A stretch of DNA of 64,000 nt from Lojkania enalia. Lineage: Eukaryota; Ascomycota; Dothideomycetes; Pleosporales. The stretch lies in assembly GCA_010094045.1 (NCBI GenBank), contig ML986626.1, forward strand, positions 1-64,000, written 5' to 3'. Below, one piece after another: positions 12,305 to 22,915 of this stretch; within the stretch, counting starts at the first letter, position 1, and the number at the start of each line of letters is the position of its first letter. The position numbers and the translations under genes are program-made. A model generated the notes under the pieces. It ran no database searches. It had not been told where the DNA came from and worked only from the letters and a program-made list of their open reading frames with translations.

Positions 12305-13744
12305 ATCATAAGCGACTGGTGAGCAAAAAAAAATTAGAAACTGGACACGAGCAACTTCTGGAGAGGATGTCCGCGATTGTATAAGGAGTTGCATCATGTC
12401 CCTAGCGTTTGGTGCTGAATTGGTGACGCCCGGGTTGGGAATTGGATTAGATTGCTGTTCCGGAGCTCTGCAAGGTCTTCCATATTAATGCAGTATATTT
12501 TCAGTCAACACTGAGGACTTTTGAGCGGGCTCCGGGAAATGCAAAACTTTGGCAAAGGGACGCCGGACGAATTGACGCCACAATATTTGGTGCCTCGTGT
12601 GTGGTGTGGCTCAGCTGTGGCGGTACCTGTGTCTCGTCCTCGAGCCGACTCCCACTCCCTACCGCGTCCTGTACCCTCCGCTGGGAAATGATTTCGCGCA
12701 TGCAACGGGCGTTTGAGTTTTGGATATTGTTTGAAGTTGGGGCGGTGCATAGGGACGGTGTTTCGACTGCTCATGTTCAGGAATTGTTACATGTCGAAGA
12801 CGGAAAGACATTCGCTGACTTCAGGGGTATTCATCGCTACGCATGCTTCATCCTCTCGTCTTGCTATCGAAAACGCTGACTACTGTTGTTCGATGCTGGC
12901 GCGGACCAATGGATGTGCTAGGTATTGAACATACATCCTGAGGGGCCTAGCTACATGGCGCTAGTCCAGGTCTTATTATTGCTTAATCGTTCGATGCTGA
13001 CGTTCGGTGGTCGACGAAAGGGTTCCAGGCTTGTGCCACAGGCAACACGACTCTCAGCTCCCCGCCCTGACTTCACTTCACACGAGCATTTGTGGTGGCA
13101 CAGTCTCTCCAAATTCACAGCAGTGCGATTGCTGGACCTCCCATTTGCGAGATGAGGCTGCACAGAGCCACCCTTCGCGTGCCGAATTGCTGCACTTCGC
13201 ATCTCCCCTCCCATATTGGGCGACTAAGAAGCACGAAGCTTTTCAGCTCGGCTACCACTGCTCGCGTTTTGGACGCCTTGGGTGGTGGTCCGTTGCACGT
13301 GCTTACTTTCTCCAATCAGCTCCACGCGACATTCGTGTGGTTTGCCCACCTCTTCCCGCAACTGGCTAGAATCGTCGTCCTGGAGAAGCTTCAGTCAGAT
13401 TTCTGTTCAGCCCTCGTTCAATATGAGCCTTGGCCCAAAAGCTTTTTGGTCCTTGGCCGCCAGCTTTCCATACCCGTTGTACCGCCGAAATGGCCCTGCA
13501 CAGACCGTACCACGCGTCTTGGAGCTCCAATTGGCATGCATCAGGATCCTGTGCGTTGCGGCGCTGCCTAACTAAAAAAAAAACACACTACTCTACGCCC
13601 CAAGCCAGGTGCGCGGGTAGGCACATATAGTCTAGAAGCCTCCGTTACAATAGCGTGCCCCATGTCACCCGAGTGTTCAAGTTCTCCCTCAGCTCCATAC
13701 TTTCCTATTTCCTTTTTCATGGTCTATCCTGTTGGAGTGTCGCA
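12305..13744. other. divergent intergenic region, no gene seen
   Basis: A 1.4-kb region between the starts of GH131 (-) and the LtrA-like gene (+), so it contains both promoters. Overlapping ORFs of 60-160 codons at 12.6-13.6 kb have no recognisable domain, mutual conservation or splice logic. A run of A residues sits near 13574. Confidence 0.55.
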
Positions 13745-15957
13745 ATGGGTTTCTCTATACACGGTCACTGGAAGCGTGATGTGTGAGTGAATCATCCGGT
13801 CCTAGATTGCACAGTTCTAATACATTGCTAACAACCCGTGCTAGCGACGCAGAGAAGCATCTGAAACGACTGCACAAAACTACTCCCTGGATCGAATCCC
13901 CGCTAGAAGGTGCCGATCACGAACATCTCGTCTTCTCCCAGCGGCATGAAGCAAACACACTTGAGCTGTTCTTCGACCTCTTTTTCGTAGCTAATCTCGC
14001 AACTTTCACAACTTATCACTCTATCACCGACACACAATATCTCTATGCATATATCGGCTTTTTCGGCATTCTATGGTCATGTTGGTTCCAGGTCACTCTG
14101 CACGATGTTCGCTTTGCTCGAGATTCGATATATGAACGGTTGTGCAAGACCATTCAATTGATTGTTTTCGTTGGCTTGGCCTTGGTTGGATCTGGTTTCA
14201 ATCCTGGAGCAGTAAAAGCAGACCCCAAGGTGGGGAATGATGCGTACACTGATATTGGGCCACGCTAATCTGACAGCAGATTTTCCGGGTCTTGTGCTAT
14301 ACGCTGGTTATCAGCAGAGCACTATTAACAGTGCAACACATAATCATACTAGTATGACTTACTCTATACTTGGTCTAGAAGTCAAGCTAATGCAACCAGC
14401 TTTATGTGATGGCCGCCCGATACTCAAAGCTATATCTTCCGCTCTCTTTGATGATCGGTATCTACACGCTCGCAACCATTTGTTTCGGCGCAATGGTCCC
14501 CGCGTTCCGATCCGAGAAATTGACCCATACCGGTGTGTACGTTGTTTGGTACATAGTGTCAATTCTCGAGGGTGTCGGCATAATCGTCATCTCCTGTTTT
14601 TGGAGGATGTTGAGTTTCAAGAAGACGCATTTGATGGAGCGTATGAGTCTGCTTACACTCATCGTCATCGGTGAAGGTGCTATCGGAGTCACCAAAACTG
14701 TGTCTCGTTTGATGAGCAAGGACGGGTTGGATACCGAAGGTTGCGCTCTAGTCATGTGTGTTATCTTGGTCCTAGTAAGCTCAGCGATCCTATTCGCTAG
14801 AAATCACTCATCAACATTCTTTGCAGGTTTTAATCTGGGCTTTATATTTCGATAATTTTCCCCACGGTCACTACGGAACAATCAGGCAGCAGATCTGGTC
14901 GATCCTCCACTTTCCCTTCCAACTTGCTATAGTTGGTGTCGTGGAAGGATCCCAGCAAGTAGCACTCGCTCGCTACGTGCTGAAAAATTACGAAAAGATT
15001 GAGAAGTCTATCATAGAATATTGTTTTGATGAAAATTTAGATGGTGCAACACTCAGAGATGCTCTCTCGGGCCTGGTCGAGTACTGGCAGTTTGAAAAGA
15101 AAATCGAGACTTACGGGTACACTGAATTCTTGAACGAATTTGTGTGGGCCATCGGCAACACCACAGATGTTTGCTCGCCAGAGAATACCGCACTATATGA
15201 GGACGCAGGCGAATGGCCCATGGAATTCTATAATCTCACGATCGGAATGTTCAACGCTGTCTATCAAGGTCTCGGAATGAAGTTACCAATCGACAAACTG
15301 GAGAAGAAAGACGCCGCAGAAATAGCCATTCACAGTTGGAAGGTCGTTTATATCTACTACTGGATATCTTTCTGCATGCTGGTTGCCTGCTCTGTTGGCT
15401 TTCTCTTCCTCATCCGCAGACATAGGGTCGACCTATTCGATTTCGTCTCGGTGATTTCACGCCTCATCGCCCTAGTGATTGGCTTCATCTTAATTGCTCT
15501 AGTCGCTAGCGATGATGCGCTATATGGCTTTCTCGGCTCGCCCGGTGTGTTACCAGCATGCCTCTCTCTTCTTTTTCTCATACTTTTCTTCGACAAGCTC
15601 AGCGCAGTATTCTGTAACTGGCGACTGAAAAAGAGCGGAAAGCCCTATGCTTTGGAAGAATCGCCGGACCACCACCATCATCACAAAAAGCATGCACACG
15701 AAAGCAGCGAACATGGACTCAACCATCAGTACAGCTCTCACCATTCACACCATGATTCGCTAGCCCTAGATCATCGCAAGTCTGCTGCATGGAGTGTTTA
15801 TTCGGATAGAGAGCCGCTGACTGGTGGGGACACTTCCTACTATGGGGGCCAAGAGAGCTACGTCATGAGTCCGATGATGAGCCCGCCAGTCCCGACTCCT
15901 GCTCAGACTACGCCCGAGTATATGTCGGTAAGCACGAGTCAGCATTACGGCGCGTGA
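13745..15957 (+). CDS. LtrA-family (low temperature requirement A) membrane protein
   Basis: Five exons, 13745-13782, 13845-14229, 14280-14351, 14400-14774 and 14827-15957, encode 666 residues. ATG 13745 opens a 12-codon first exon (MGFSIHGHWKRDV) whose junction restores DAEKHLKRLHKTTPW. The family signature ANTLELFFDLFFVANLATF follows, then about ten hydrophobic segments, including LTLIVIGEGAIGVTK. Bacterial LtrA was named from Listeria growth at low temperature; fungal members are uncharacterised integral membrane proteins. The C-terminal tail, after the last membrane segment, is histidine-rich (HHHHHKKHAHESSEHG, then HHSHH) and ends in a Ser/Pro/Thr-rich stretch. The donor of intron 2 is a weak gtgggg at 14230; a gtaaaa slightly upstream is an alternative that would alter a few residues. 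Confidence 0.85.
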
Positions 15958-16400
15958 AGTGAAAGATAGTCCACGCTGAAACGATTTGTCGATGAAGATA
16001 CCCCTTCCAGATGATTGCATCCTGTTTATCTTTTAGCAAGGAGTTGGGAAGTTATGGTTTTCACAGTTTATGCATTTACGACGACGTGTTAAGATATCAG
16101 TTTTAGATTTGAACATATGCCTAGTTTCCGATATTAATTGATATAGAAATATGCCTAAGGAGCTCCTCAAGAAAGCTGTATAGAATTGCGCCTACTTTGC
16201 CATCCGATGCAGCCATCCTTGATGTCTAGTTCAACACGCCGAATCCACCATACCAGAAAAACATTGAATGGGTTTCAAGCACCTTTCATAGAGGAAAGAA
16301 GGAGTCTATGCTTACCTCGCCGCTTTGTACGATTTCTTGCGGACGTTTTGCCGATATTTTTGCACCCGGCACAACATACTCCACGTTTAGCCTCCGTTCA
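15958..16400. other. convergent intergenic spacer
   Basis: A 443-bp spacer between the 3' ends of the LtrA-like gene and the small secreted protein gene. AT-rich, no gene seen. Confidence 0.6.
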
Positions 16401-17003
16401 TCAACACAGACACGGCAAATGTAGCGTCTGGTAATTGCTACAGCTCTTCCCGCTCGGCGTCTGGCTGCCCGTCTGTAGATAGATGTCATAATAATTTGCA
16501 TCCGCAGACTTGCACGCCAGGAAATTTAACTCTATCGAACCATCGTCATTAGTACCAATCATGGGGTTATTTACGGGCCGTACGTACGCCTCCCATAGCT
16601 ACTCCCCTGCACCGTGATGATCGTATCGCCCTCCAACCCCCACGCCGTCGTGTCTCCTGTTCCCGAAAACACTAAAGGCTTGTAGCTCGTAGACGCCTCC
16701 ACGATGTTTAGGAATTGAGACGTTTGCTTGGACTGGATGGTGGAGCCGATGGTGAAGTCTTCTGCGCTGGCCTCGGGGCCGAGGACAGGGATGGTTTCTG
16801 TAAATAATGTTAGCCAGACGGCGGGGAGAATGGTTTCAGGGGGATGGCGTTCTGTTTTTCGAGTTGGCTTGCAGATAAAGGTGGTAGACGGGACTCTGCA
16901 CGCCCCGAATCTTGCCTACCGTCGCCGCGGCTGCGGTCTCGATGGGCGCGGCGAGAGCGCTCTGGAGCGAGAGGACAATTGGTGCAATAAGAAATCCTAA
17001 CAT
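16401..17003 (-). CDS. small secreted cysteine-containing protein
   Basis: Three exons, 17003-16916, 16797-16588 and 16531-16401, give 142 residues. MLGFLIAPIVLSLQSALAA is a clear signal peptide; the mature protein is about 120 residues with four Cys (LACKS, KSCSN, LPCLC). Intron 1 appears to be a GC-AG intron: no GT donor keeps frame, while GTAG|GCAAG joined to ttacag gives the frame T-V-E-T-I-P-V-L-G-P-E. Intron 2 has donor gtacgt, a perfect tactaatgac branch and acceptor gatag. I do not recognise the family. Size, secretion and Cys content fit a candidate effector or cell-surface protein, but function is not shown. An in-frame ATG at 17021 would add six residues and weaken the signal peptide. 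Confidence 0.68.
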
Positions 17004-17652
17004 CGTGTCCGTCGACCGCAATCGATATTTTGAGGCGGCGTAGTGAAACCAGGTCCGGCAGTTGGAAGGGCTTCCGTACCTGGGAGCCTTTCTTATATGA
17101 TCGGCGAGGGGCCGTTCTTAGTTTCTAAACGCAATATCTGCTATATGCATATTTCCCGAGCGGTGGTGTCACGCGTTCATTCATGTTGACTGGATATGCG
17201 GGGGAAATGCAGGAACGGTGGACCGGCCCGGGGGTCCAGATGAAAGTGCCGGAATATGCCACATTGTATGAGATCTGCAAACATCCTATCACCATTCTAT
17301 TGACCCCGAAGCAATAATGGTGCTATACACCAACTGACCGCATGTTTATCGGCACCACTTCACAGCTTCTTGATATCAGCAAGACAGGGCATTATTAAAC
17401 ATCACATAATAGTGAGACCGAGTTTGGAAGACAGCACAAAGCCGCATGCATTCTGTAAGAGAAATCTAGATCATCAAGCTTTTCTTCACCAATCTAAACC
17501 CGGGCATCTTCATCGAAATGAAAACAATCGCCTCACCAAACCACCACGAATTCTTCTCAAGGACCACCTATACTCGCACCCGCAATTACCCACCGAACCC
17601 AGCCAACATCAGACCAGACCCACATTTGCCACCTGGTAGACCCAAGACCCCC
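17004..17652. other. intergenic, no gene seen
   Basis: A 650-bp stretch between the start of the secreted protein gene and the 3' end of the small ORF, probably containing the former's promoter. One 89-codon plus-strand ORF has no support. Confidence 0.5.
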
Positions 17653-17781
17653 CTACTTGGGATCCGCAACCAGCACATACGGCATGAACGAGCAACCCAA
17701 GCTCTTCGCCTCCTTTAACTCATCTCTGGTCTTTCCAGACGGCAGCACGTATCCGAACCAATTCTTCTTCGCGACCGCCAT
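17653..17781 (-). CDS. small basic protein of 42 residues (possible smORF)
   Basis: ATG at 17781 in good context (A at -3, G at +4) opens a 42-codon frame, MAVAKKNWFGYVLPSGKTR onward, ending MPYVLVADPK before TAG. Third positions are strongly G/C-biased as in neighbouring real genes, and the frame stays open upstream for about 45 codons without an ATG, so an additional 5' exon or a longer product is possible. I recognise no family. Composition suggests a soluble protein with no signal peptide or membrane segment. It may simply be a chance ORF. Confidence 0.4.
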   Translation of the reverse strand: MAVAKKNWFGYVLPSGKTRDELKEAKSLGCSFMPYVLVADPK

Positions 17782-18411
17782 CGTCTTGGCCTTGGTGTGG
17801 AACGGGGAGAGGGGAAAGATGCTAGTACCGAGGGAGTGGTTTCTGGAGCTGGCCTTCTGGAGGCGGTACGAAGACGAGTGGTGCGGACTATGACTGATGA
17901 TGGGGACTTGGCGACGGGATAAGAAGGACTAGAAACTTTAGAGCTTTAGTAGGCTTGTAGATGAGCAGATGAAGCTGAAGTGGGGATGAGATAGAAAAAG
18001 ATAGCTTGAATTAGACAGAAAGGCTCTTCTTATATCTTGATATATTTAGATATTCAATTCTATTGAACAATAGCATTTGAATATCAATCACACAATATCT
18101 GTTTCGTGGTTATTGTGCCGGCGCAGAACAATAATGGTTTTTGGTCGGTGCGCCGTTGAGCGTCGCGGAACTCGGGGTGAACATGGATCTAAAACGCAAA
18201 GCTAGGGTCACAATACTAAAAACTACAATAGAAAAGAACAATTAGATTGAAAAATCAAAAATTGAGAAGAATTCAGAGTATCAATCTCCGACAGTAGCCC
18301 AAATAACGCCTTCGCTATGCAGTAAATGATGACAATATGACGTGTGAAACATAAGCTACAAATGCACAAGATATTATCAACCATCTGTACGAGATGGAAG
18401 ATCAACGGTGA
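17782..18411. other. intergenic, no gene seen
   Basis: A 630-bp stretch between the small ORF start and the 3' end of the fibroin-3-like gene. AT-rich in its right half; nothing recognisable. Confidence 0.55.
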
Positions 18412-19766
18412 CTAGACCTCCTTCCATGAACCATCGACTGGCTTTCTTGTCACGCCAGATTCCTGCTGCGACGGCTGAAAGGCTTGATAAGTTTGTTGGC
18501 CTGGATAGGCAGCAATTGGAGTTTCATAGGTTTGCTGTCCGGGATAAGTGGCTGCTGGCAACTCGTAGCGACTTGTTTCGTGACTGGGACTCGGATTTGT
18601 ATAGCTAGGAGAATGAGATCTCGCAGGGTTCGGGATGTAGTTATCATCAATGTATCTGCCAGTGCTGCTTGAATTCCCATAACCATTGTTATACGGGCTT
18701 TGGTGTGCTGGACTTCGTGATGGAGCCGGCAGTTCGGCTTGCTGGTTGTAGCCCTGATTTGGCGAACGTCGGCCATACTGTTGGTTTTGGGTGTATCCCG
18801 CACCCGCACCGTAGACAGGTGGCGGCGATTGAGAAGGCGAGCCCATCCTGTAATTATCTTGCTGCTGGCCGAACTGCTGGTCCTGAGTGCGTCCCATACC
18901 TGCGCCATAAACAGGTGAAATTGATGGGGAAGTCGAGCCCATCCGATAATCGTCTTGCTGCTGACCATACTGTCCAGCTTGGGGAGCCGGGCTGTTGCGA
19001 GGGCTGCGCCGAGGGGTGCCACCTACAAAGGAATCGTTTTGATATCCTGGAGGGAACCCGTAGTTGTCATAAGTCGGAGACCGCTGCACAGGAGACCTTG
19101 CTGGAGTTCTTCTACCAGCTGCAGCCGCTGCAACGCTTGTCACTGCAGAGCCTGTTACGCTGCCATTACGATCCAAGCGGTCCATTTCCATGTCACCCTG
19201 CTTTTCAGGCATGACGACCTCCTCGACTTGCGTGCTCTTCGCATCCTTCCAGCTCGGCATATGCGGCAAGGCATCCTCGTTGACAGGTTTACTAGGCGCA
19301 TCGAACCGAGCAAATTGTGGTCTCTCCTCGGCTTCAACTCCTCGGTAGGTAGGAGTGGTATGCGAGCGATATTGTTCATTTATCGGATGGGTATTGATTG
19401 GGGCGGCCTGCGCCGGTGGGAACGATGGGTATACAGGCGGAGGAGGCGCGCTATTCATGCGTTTGTGTCCCTTTCCACGCCCTGAACCGCAGCAACCAGC
19501 GCAGCACCTAAAGCAACAGCAGGCGCACTCGGCTCCGCAGCACATGCATCGCGCGACGCAAATAACAATAGAAAGAATGATTAGGGAGCCAACAATTATA
19601 GCGACGATCACGGGCCATCTACGGGCATGTAAGCGGGGGGTTCTCCTCTCTGAATTCTCGAGGCGGTGACTGACTTGCAGTAGGCCTTGTCCATGCACTT
19701 GTCCCACGACGATAGCGTGTCTTTGGCATCGCTAAAGGGATCGCGAACTGCGAGAATGGACGGCAT
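18412..19766 (-). CDS. fibroin-3-related single-pass membrane protein
   Basis: Two exons, 19766-19675 and 19618-18412 (donor gtcagt, acceptor ccgtag), encode 432 residues. Exon 1 reads MPSILAVRDPFSDAKDT and ends in CMDKAYC; the splice restores K-W-P-V-I-V-A-I-I-V, starting a transmembrane helix at about residues 32-52. Immediately after it comes a dense Cys cluster, CMCCGAECACCCFRCC, then a basic GKGHKR. The remaining 350 residues are disordered, rich in Pro, Gln, Ser, Tyr and Gly, with repeated PVYGAGxG, GQQQDxYRMGS and YPGQQTY units. This architecture (short outer part, one helix, Cys cluster, long tail) is that of the ascomycete fibroin-3-related family, whose function is unknown. The Cys cluster is a plausible palmitoylation site. 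Long reading frames in other phases are by-products of the low-complexity tail. Confidence 0.85.
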
Positions 19767-22178
19767 TTTGGTAGCTAGAAAGAATGGAATAGCTAGGGAA
19801 TGTGTATGGCGATAGTCGCCGGTAAGTTATGTAGTGGGCGCGGAGGCAAAATTGAGGAGGCTGTGTCGTTCGTACCGAAGGGCGAGTGGTTGGGGGTGGT
19901 GTGCCGGGGATAAAGATAGGTCAAGTAGGAAACGAAGGATGCTGAGTGAGGGCTGGCGGTGCACTCTTGCACATGTCGTGAAATGTGAAAGAGTATCGCA
20001 GCGAGAATGAACGACGGGGTTAGATGAGGATGAGCGGTTGCAATGACGATGGACTTGGAGGGCTCTCAGGGTCAACCCATCAAGCTCAAACGCGCCATCC
20101 TGCACGGCGGAACGTGCGACCCGTAGCCAAGAGTCGGTAGTGGCTGATGTGCCACGCAATCTGGGGGCATCCATCAACACCAACGGCCGGTTCACCGGCA
20201 CACTGACTAGACGACGGCAGCGCGTCACATGTCGCGCTTGGTTAGTATCCGGAAGCTTGAACCCTTCTTATGCGTTCACAATATGCGCTTTCCATACTCG
20301 TCACCAGTGTCATCACCAAACCATCTGTTCATATCGTCGCCTCATCCAGGATTGCGCATAGGGGCACGCCGAGGCACGTCGCAGCAAGAGCTATCCAGTG
20401 CTTACTAGACACATTTTATTGGAGCTCCCTCGTCTCAGAAATCATCGCTGCTGCCGTCCTTTTCTTTCCTGCATTCGGACAGTCAGGTCTTTTCGTGTCA
20501 TCGGCTTCCGTAGTTTCAGCCGTAGACAGAGAATGCATGGTCGCAAGCCTGACCATGTATGGACATCTTATGTCCCCTCGCCTATTTCCTCTATAATTTC
20601 AAAAATTATATGTGTTTTGCACAAGCGATTCTAGTATCTAGTTAAATCGGTTTCCTGGCCTTGTGGCAGCTAATTATTTTGCTATTTTAAATAAAATTTT
20701 GTTTATTACAATCTTTTGGCAGTAGAACTCAATGTGAAGCGTCCGTTGCCTCCGCAGTCAGAGCATTCGCTATGTCAGGAAAATACTACATCATTCTAGC
20801 AAATGAACCTCCTCAAGCCTCATCTCCGGTAAACAAAGATAGGACACAACAAATAGACTCTGCGTCGCGGATGCCAACGTAGATCGAATGCGGACAGATC
20901 CGGATCCAGAACTAGCTAAGATTTCTCGAGAATTATACAGGTTTACGAGTGAGTCCCTTGCAACCGAGTTGCAATGGTCCAAGTGCACTAGCGGACGCCC
21001 GTGGTCGCGAAAAGTGATCTGCAGTCTGGGCATGTTGCTATTGCTGATGCTGATGCTGATGCTGAACTTCAGGGGAACGGTCCCTATGGTGAAAAATGCT
21101 CAGGGTCCGTATCAGTAACCGCTGAGTTATATTCTCTTGGCCTATGAAACTCGGCACGCATCCATTACGTTCAATTTTACAGCTTTTGCACATAACTGTA
21201 CCAGCATGTAAGCTAAATGTACGACCGGATCATTAATTCCATCACACAACCGAGCAGAAGGAGATCATCAAGCTCGCCGAGCTAGCACTGCAGGTCCAGA
21301 GAGAATGGAGGTGACAGAATGCCGACTCTTATCAACAAAATCATGGTTGACGTTGGCCCACCCAAATTAAGACGTTCTTCCTTGCTGACGAATATGTGCA
21401 CAGAGCAGAAATTCAACAGGATACTACCACTCATACGCTGAGATATTCATTACTGCATGCAAAAGCTACTCTACCGAATACTGGCGGGTACATTACCAAG
21501 GGTCTATGAAGCATCAATGTACGAGCACTAAAAGGCGACGGGGGCGTAGGCATTTGCTGTAAAGAACGATGCCTTGAGCTATGATATCTCGCTCACTAAG
21601 CTCGATCGGATCTGACATAAAAATACAACCGGCACTTTTGCGCGTAAAACCATGCATGCCCTTGGTTCAATAATAAAAACCCTCAATCTTAGCTATGTCG
21701 ACCAAGCTGAAGCATCTGGCGTACGACCTTGCTCCTTGAGGGACGTAGAAATGCGGGCGGAGGACGATTCTCGCAAGAAAGGAGGAATACAACTGAAGAC
21801 CTTGAAACCGCCCCATGCATCCAACTAGTGCAATATTTCGATCAGCAAAATACCTCTTCACAAATACCGTGAATTGACGCCATACCGGCTGCAAAATACG
21901 ACGTGAAATATATCATATACATATCCAGGGCCTTCCTACATCTCCGAAACAATCCTAGTATTATCCCCTCCATCCTACTACTCCCACCGCCAAAATAAAA
22001 TTATCCCTATATAATAAATCCCGCCCCGCACCCATCCCCCTCCAAGCGAGGAAAAAAAAAAAGGAATCCTCCCAACCACCCCACTCCACACCTCACACCT
22101 CTTACAATGCCTACATACAACCGTTAAGTCCAGAGCAGAACAGCGGACCAAAAACTAGCAAAAGAACAAGTAAAAATC
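19767..22178. other. intergenic, no protein gene seen
   Basis: A 2.4-kb region between the fibroin-3-like start and tRNA-Lys. The first part should be the promoter and 5' UTR of the former. A short (TGATGC)n-like run lies at about 21044-21062. ORFs up to 181 codons lack any domain, consistent splice sites or third-position bias. Confidence 0.55.
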
Positions 22179-22252
22179 CGCCCGATCTGGGGCTCGAACC
22201 CAGAACCTTGAGATTAAAAGTCTCACGCGCTAACCAATTGTGCCAACCGGGC
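22179..22252 (-). tRNA. tRNA-Lys(UUU)
   Basis: The reverse complement of 22252-22179 folds as a complete intronless tRNA: acceptor GCCCGGT pairs with ATCGGGC, the D arm has AATTGGTTA, anticodon stem TGAGA/TCTCA encloses the loop CTTTTAA (anticodon TTT), the variable loop is short, and the T arm is CTGGG-TTCGAGC-CCCAG. The A and B box internal promoters are therefore present. A run of five T on the transcribed strand (22173-22177 as A) just past the 3' end is the expected Pol III terminator. The discriminator base is G. A, C or one D-stem mismatch (A-C) does not disturb the fold. Confidence 0.95.
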
Positions 22253-22915
22253 TTTTTCAAACTTAATTATAGACTTCGGCTAGTTTTACTGCATAATAAG
22301 CGCATAATCTGCCTGCAAGAACATTGACAAGAACAATAGAGGGTTTGTGATGAGGAGAAAAGGTTTGAAAGGCTGGGGTAGTGGGGCTGTAGAGGCAAGC
22401 GAAGGGTGGATTAGATTGGTGGCAAGTGTCCGGGATAGGTAAGGGGCTGAGGTGGAGTGGGTGTCTGAGGCACGAACGCGGTTTAGGTTAAGACTTAACC
22501 ATCGTTCAGTCAGCAGACTTAGGTGGAGTCCAAGTCTAATGATACTCACTACAGATTCTCCAGTCCAAGAACATAAGAGTAGAGTATTGCATTTCCTCTG
22601 TGAAAGAAACGTCTCCATCGTGGTCCAAATAATTCAACATCATTGAACGCATTAGATATTCCGGGGGCCATGGCCCTTCGCCGCCGTCTCCCACAATCAA
22701 GTATCATGTAAGATAGAAAGAAAAAAAAAAAGTCAACTCATAGCAGCAAGTTTTCACGATAGATTCTACATCTACCAAAATCCATGTATCCAAAGTCACA
22801 CAAGAAAAAAAAGATCCCCAAAGGATGCACAAGACATTTCCAAGCCCCATCCAGTCCGTACGAATCCCCAAAACTATACATAATTCTTCCCCTATGCATA
22901 CCCCCGAGACACCCT
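22253..22915. other. intergenic, no gene seen
   Basis: A 660-bp stretch between tRNA-Lys and the 3' end of the glucokinase gene, probably holding the glucokinase 3' UTR. An A-rich run lies near 22720-22731. No gene seen. Confidence 0.6.

Noticed and set aside
12505..13630. Cluster of overlapping ORFs of 66-159 codons on both strands
   Set aside because: No frame shows domain similarity or consistent splice signals; the region is the divergent promoter area of GH131 and the LtrA-like gene.
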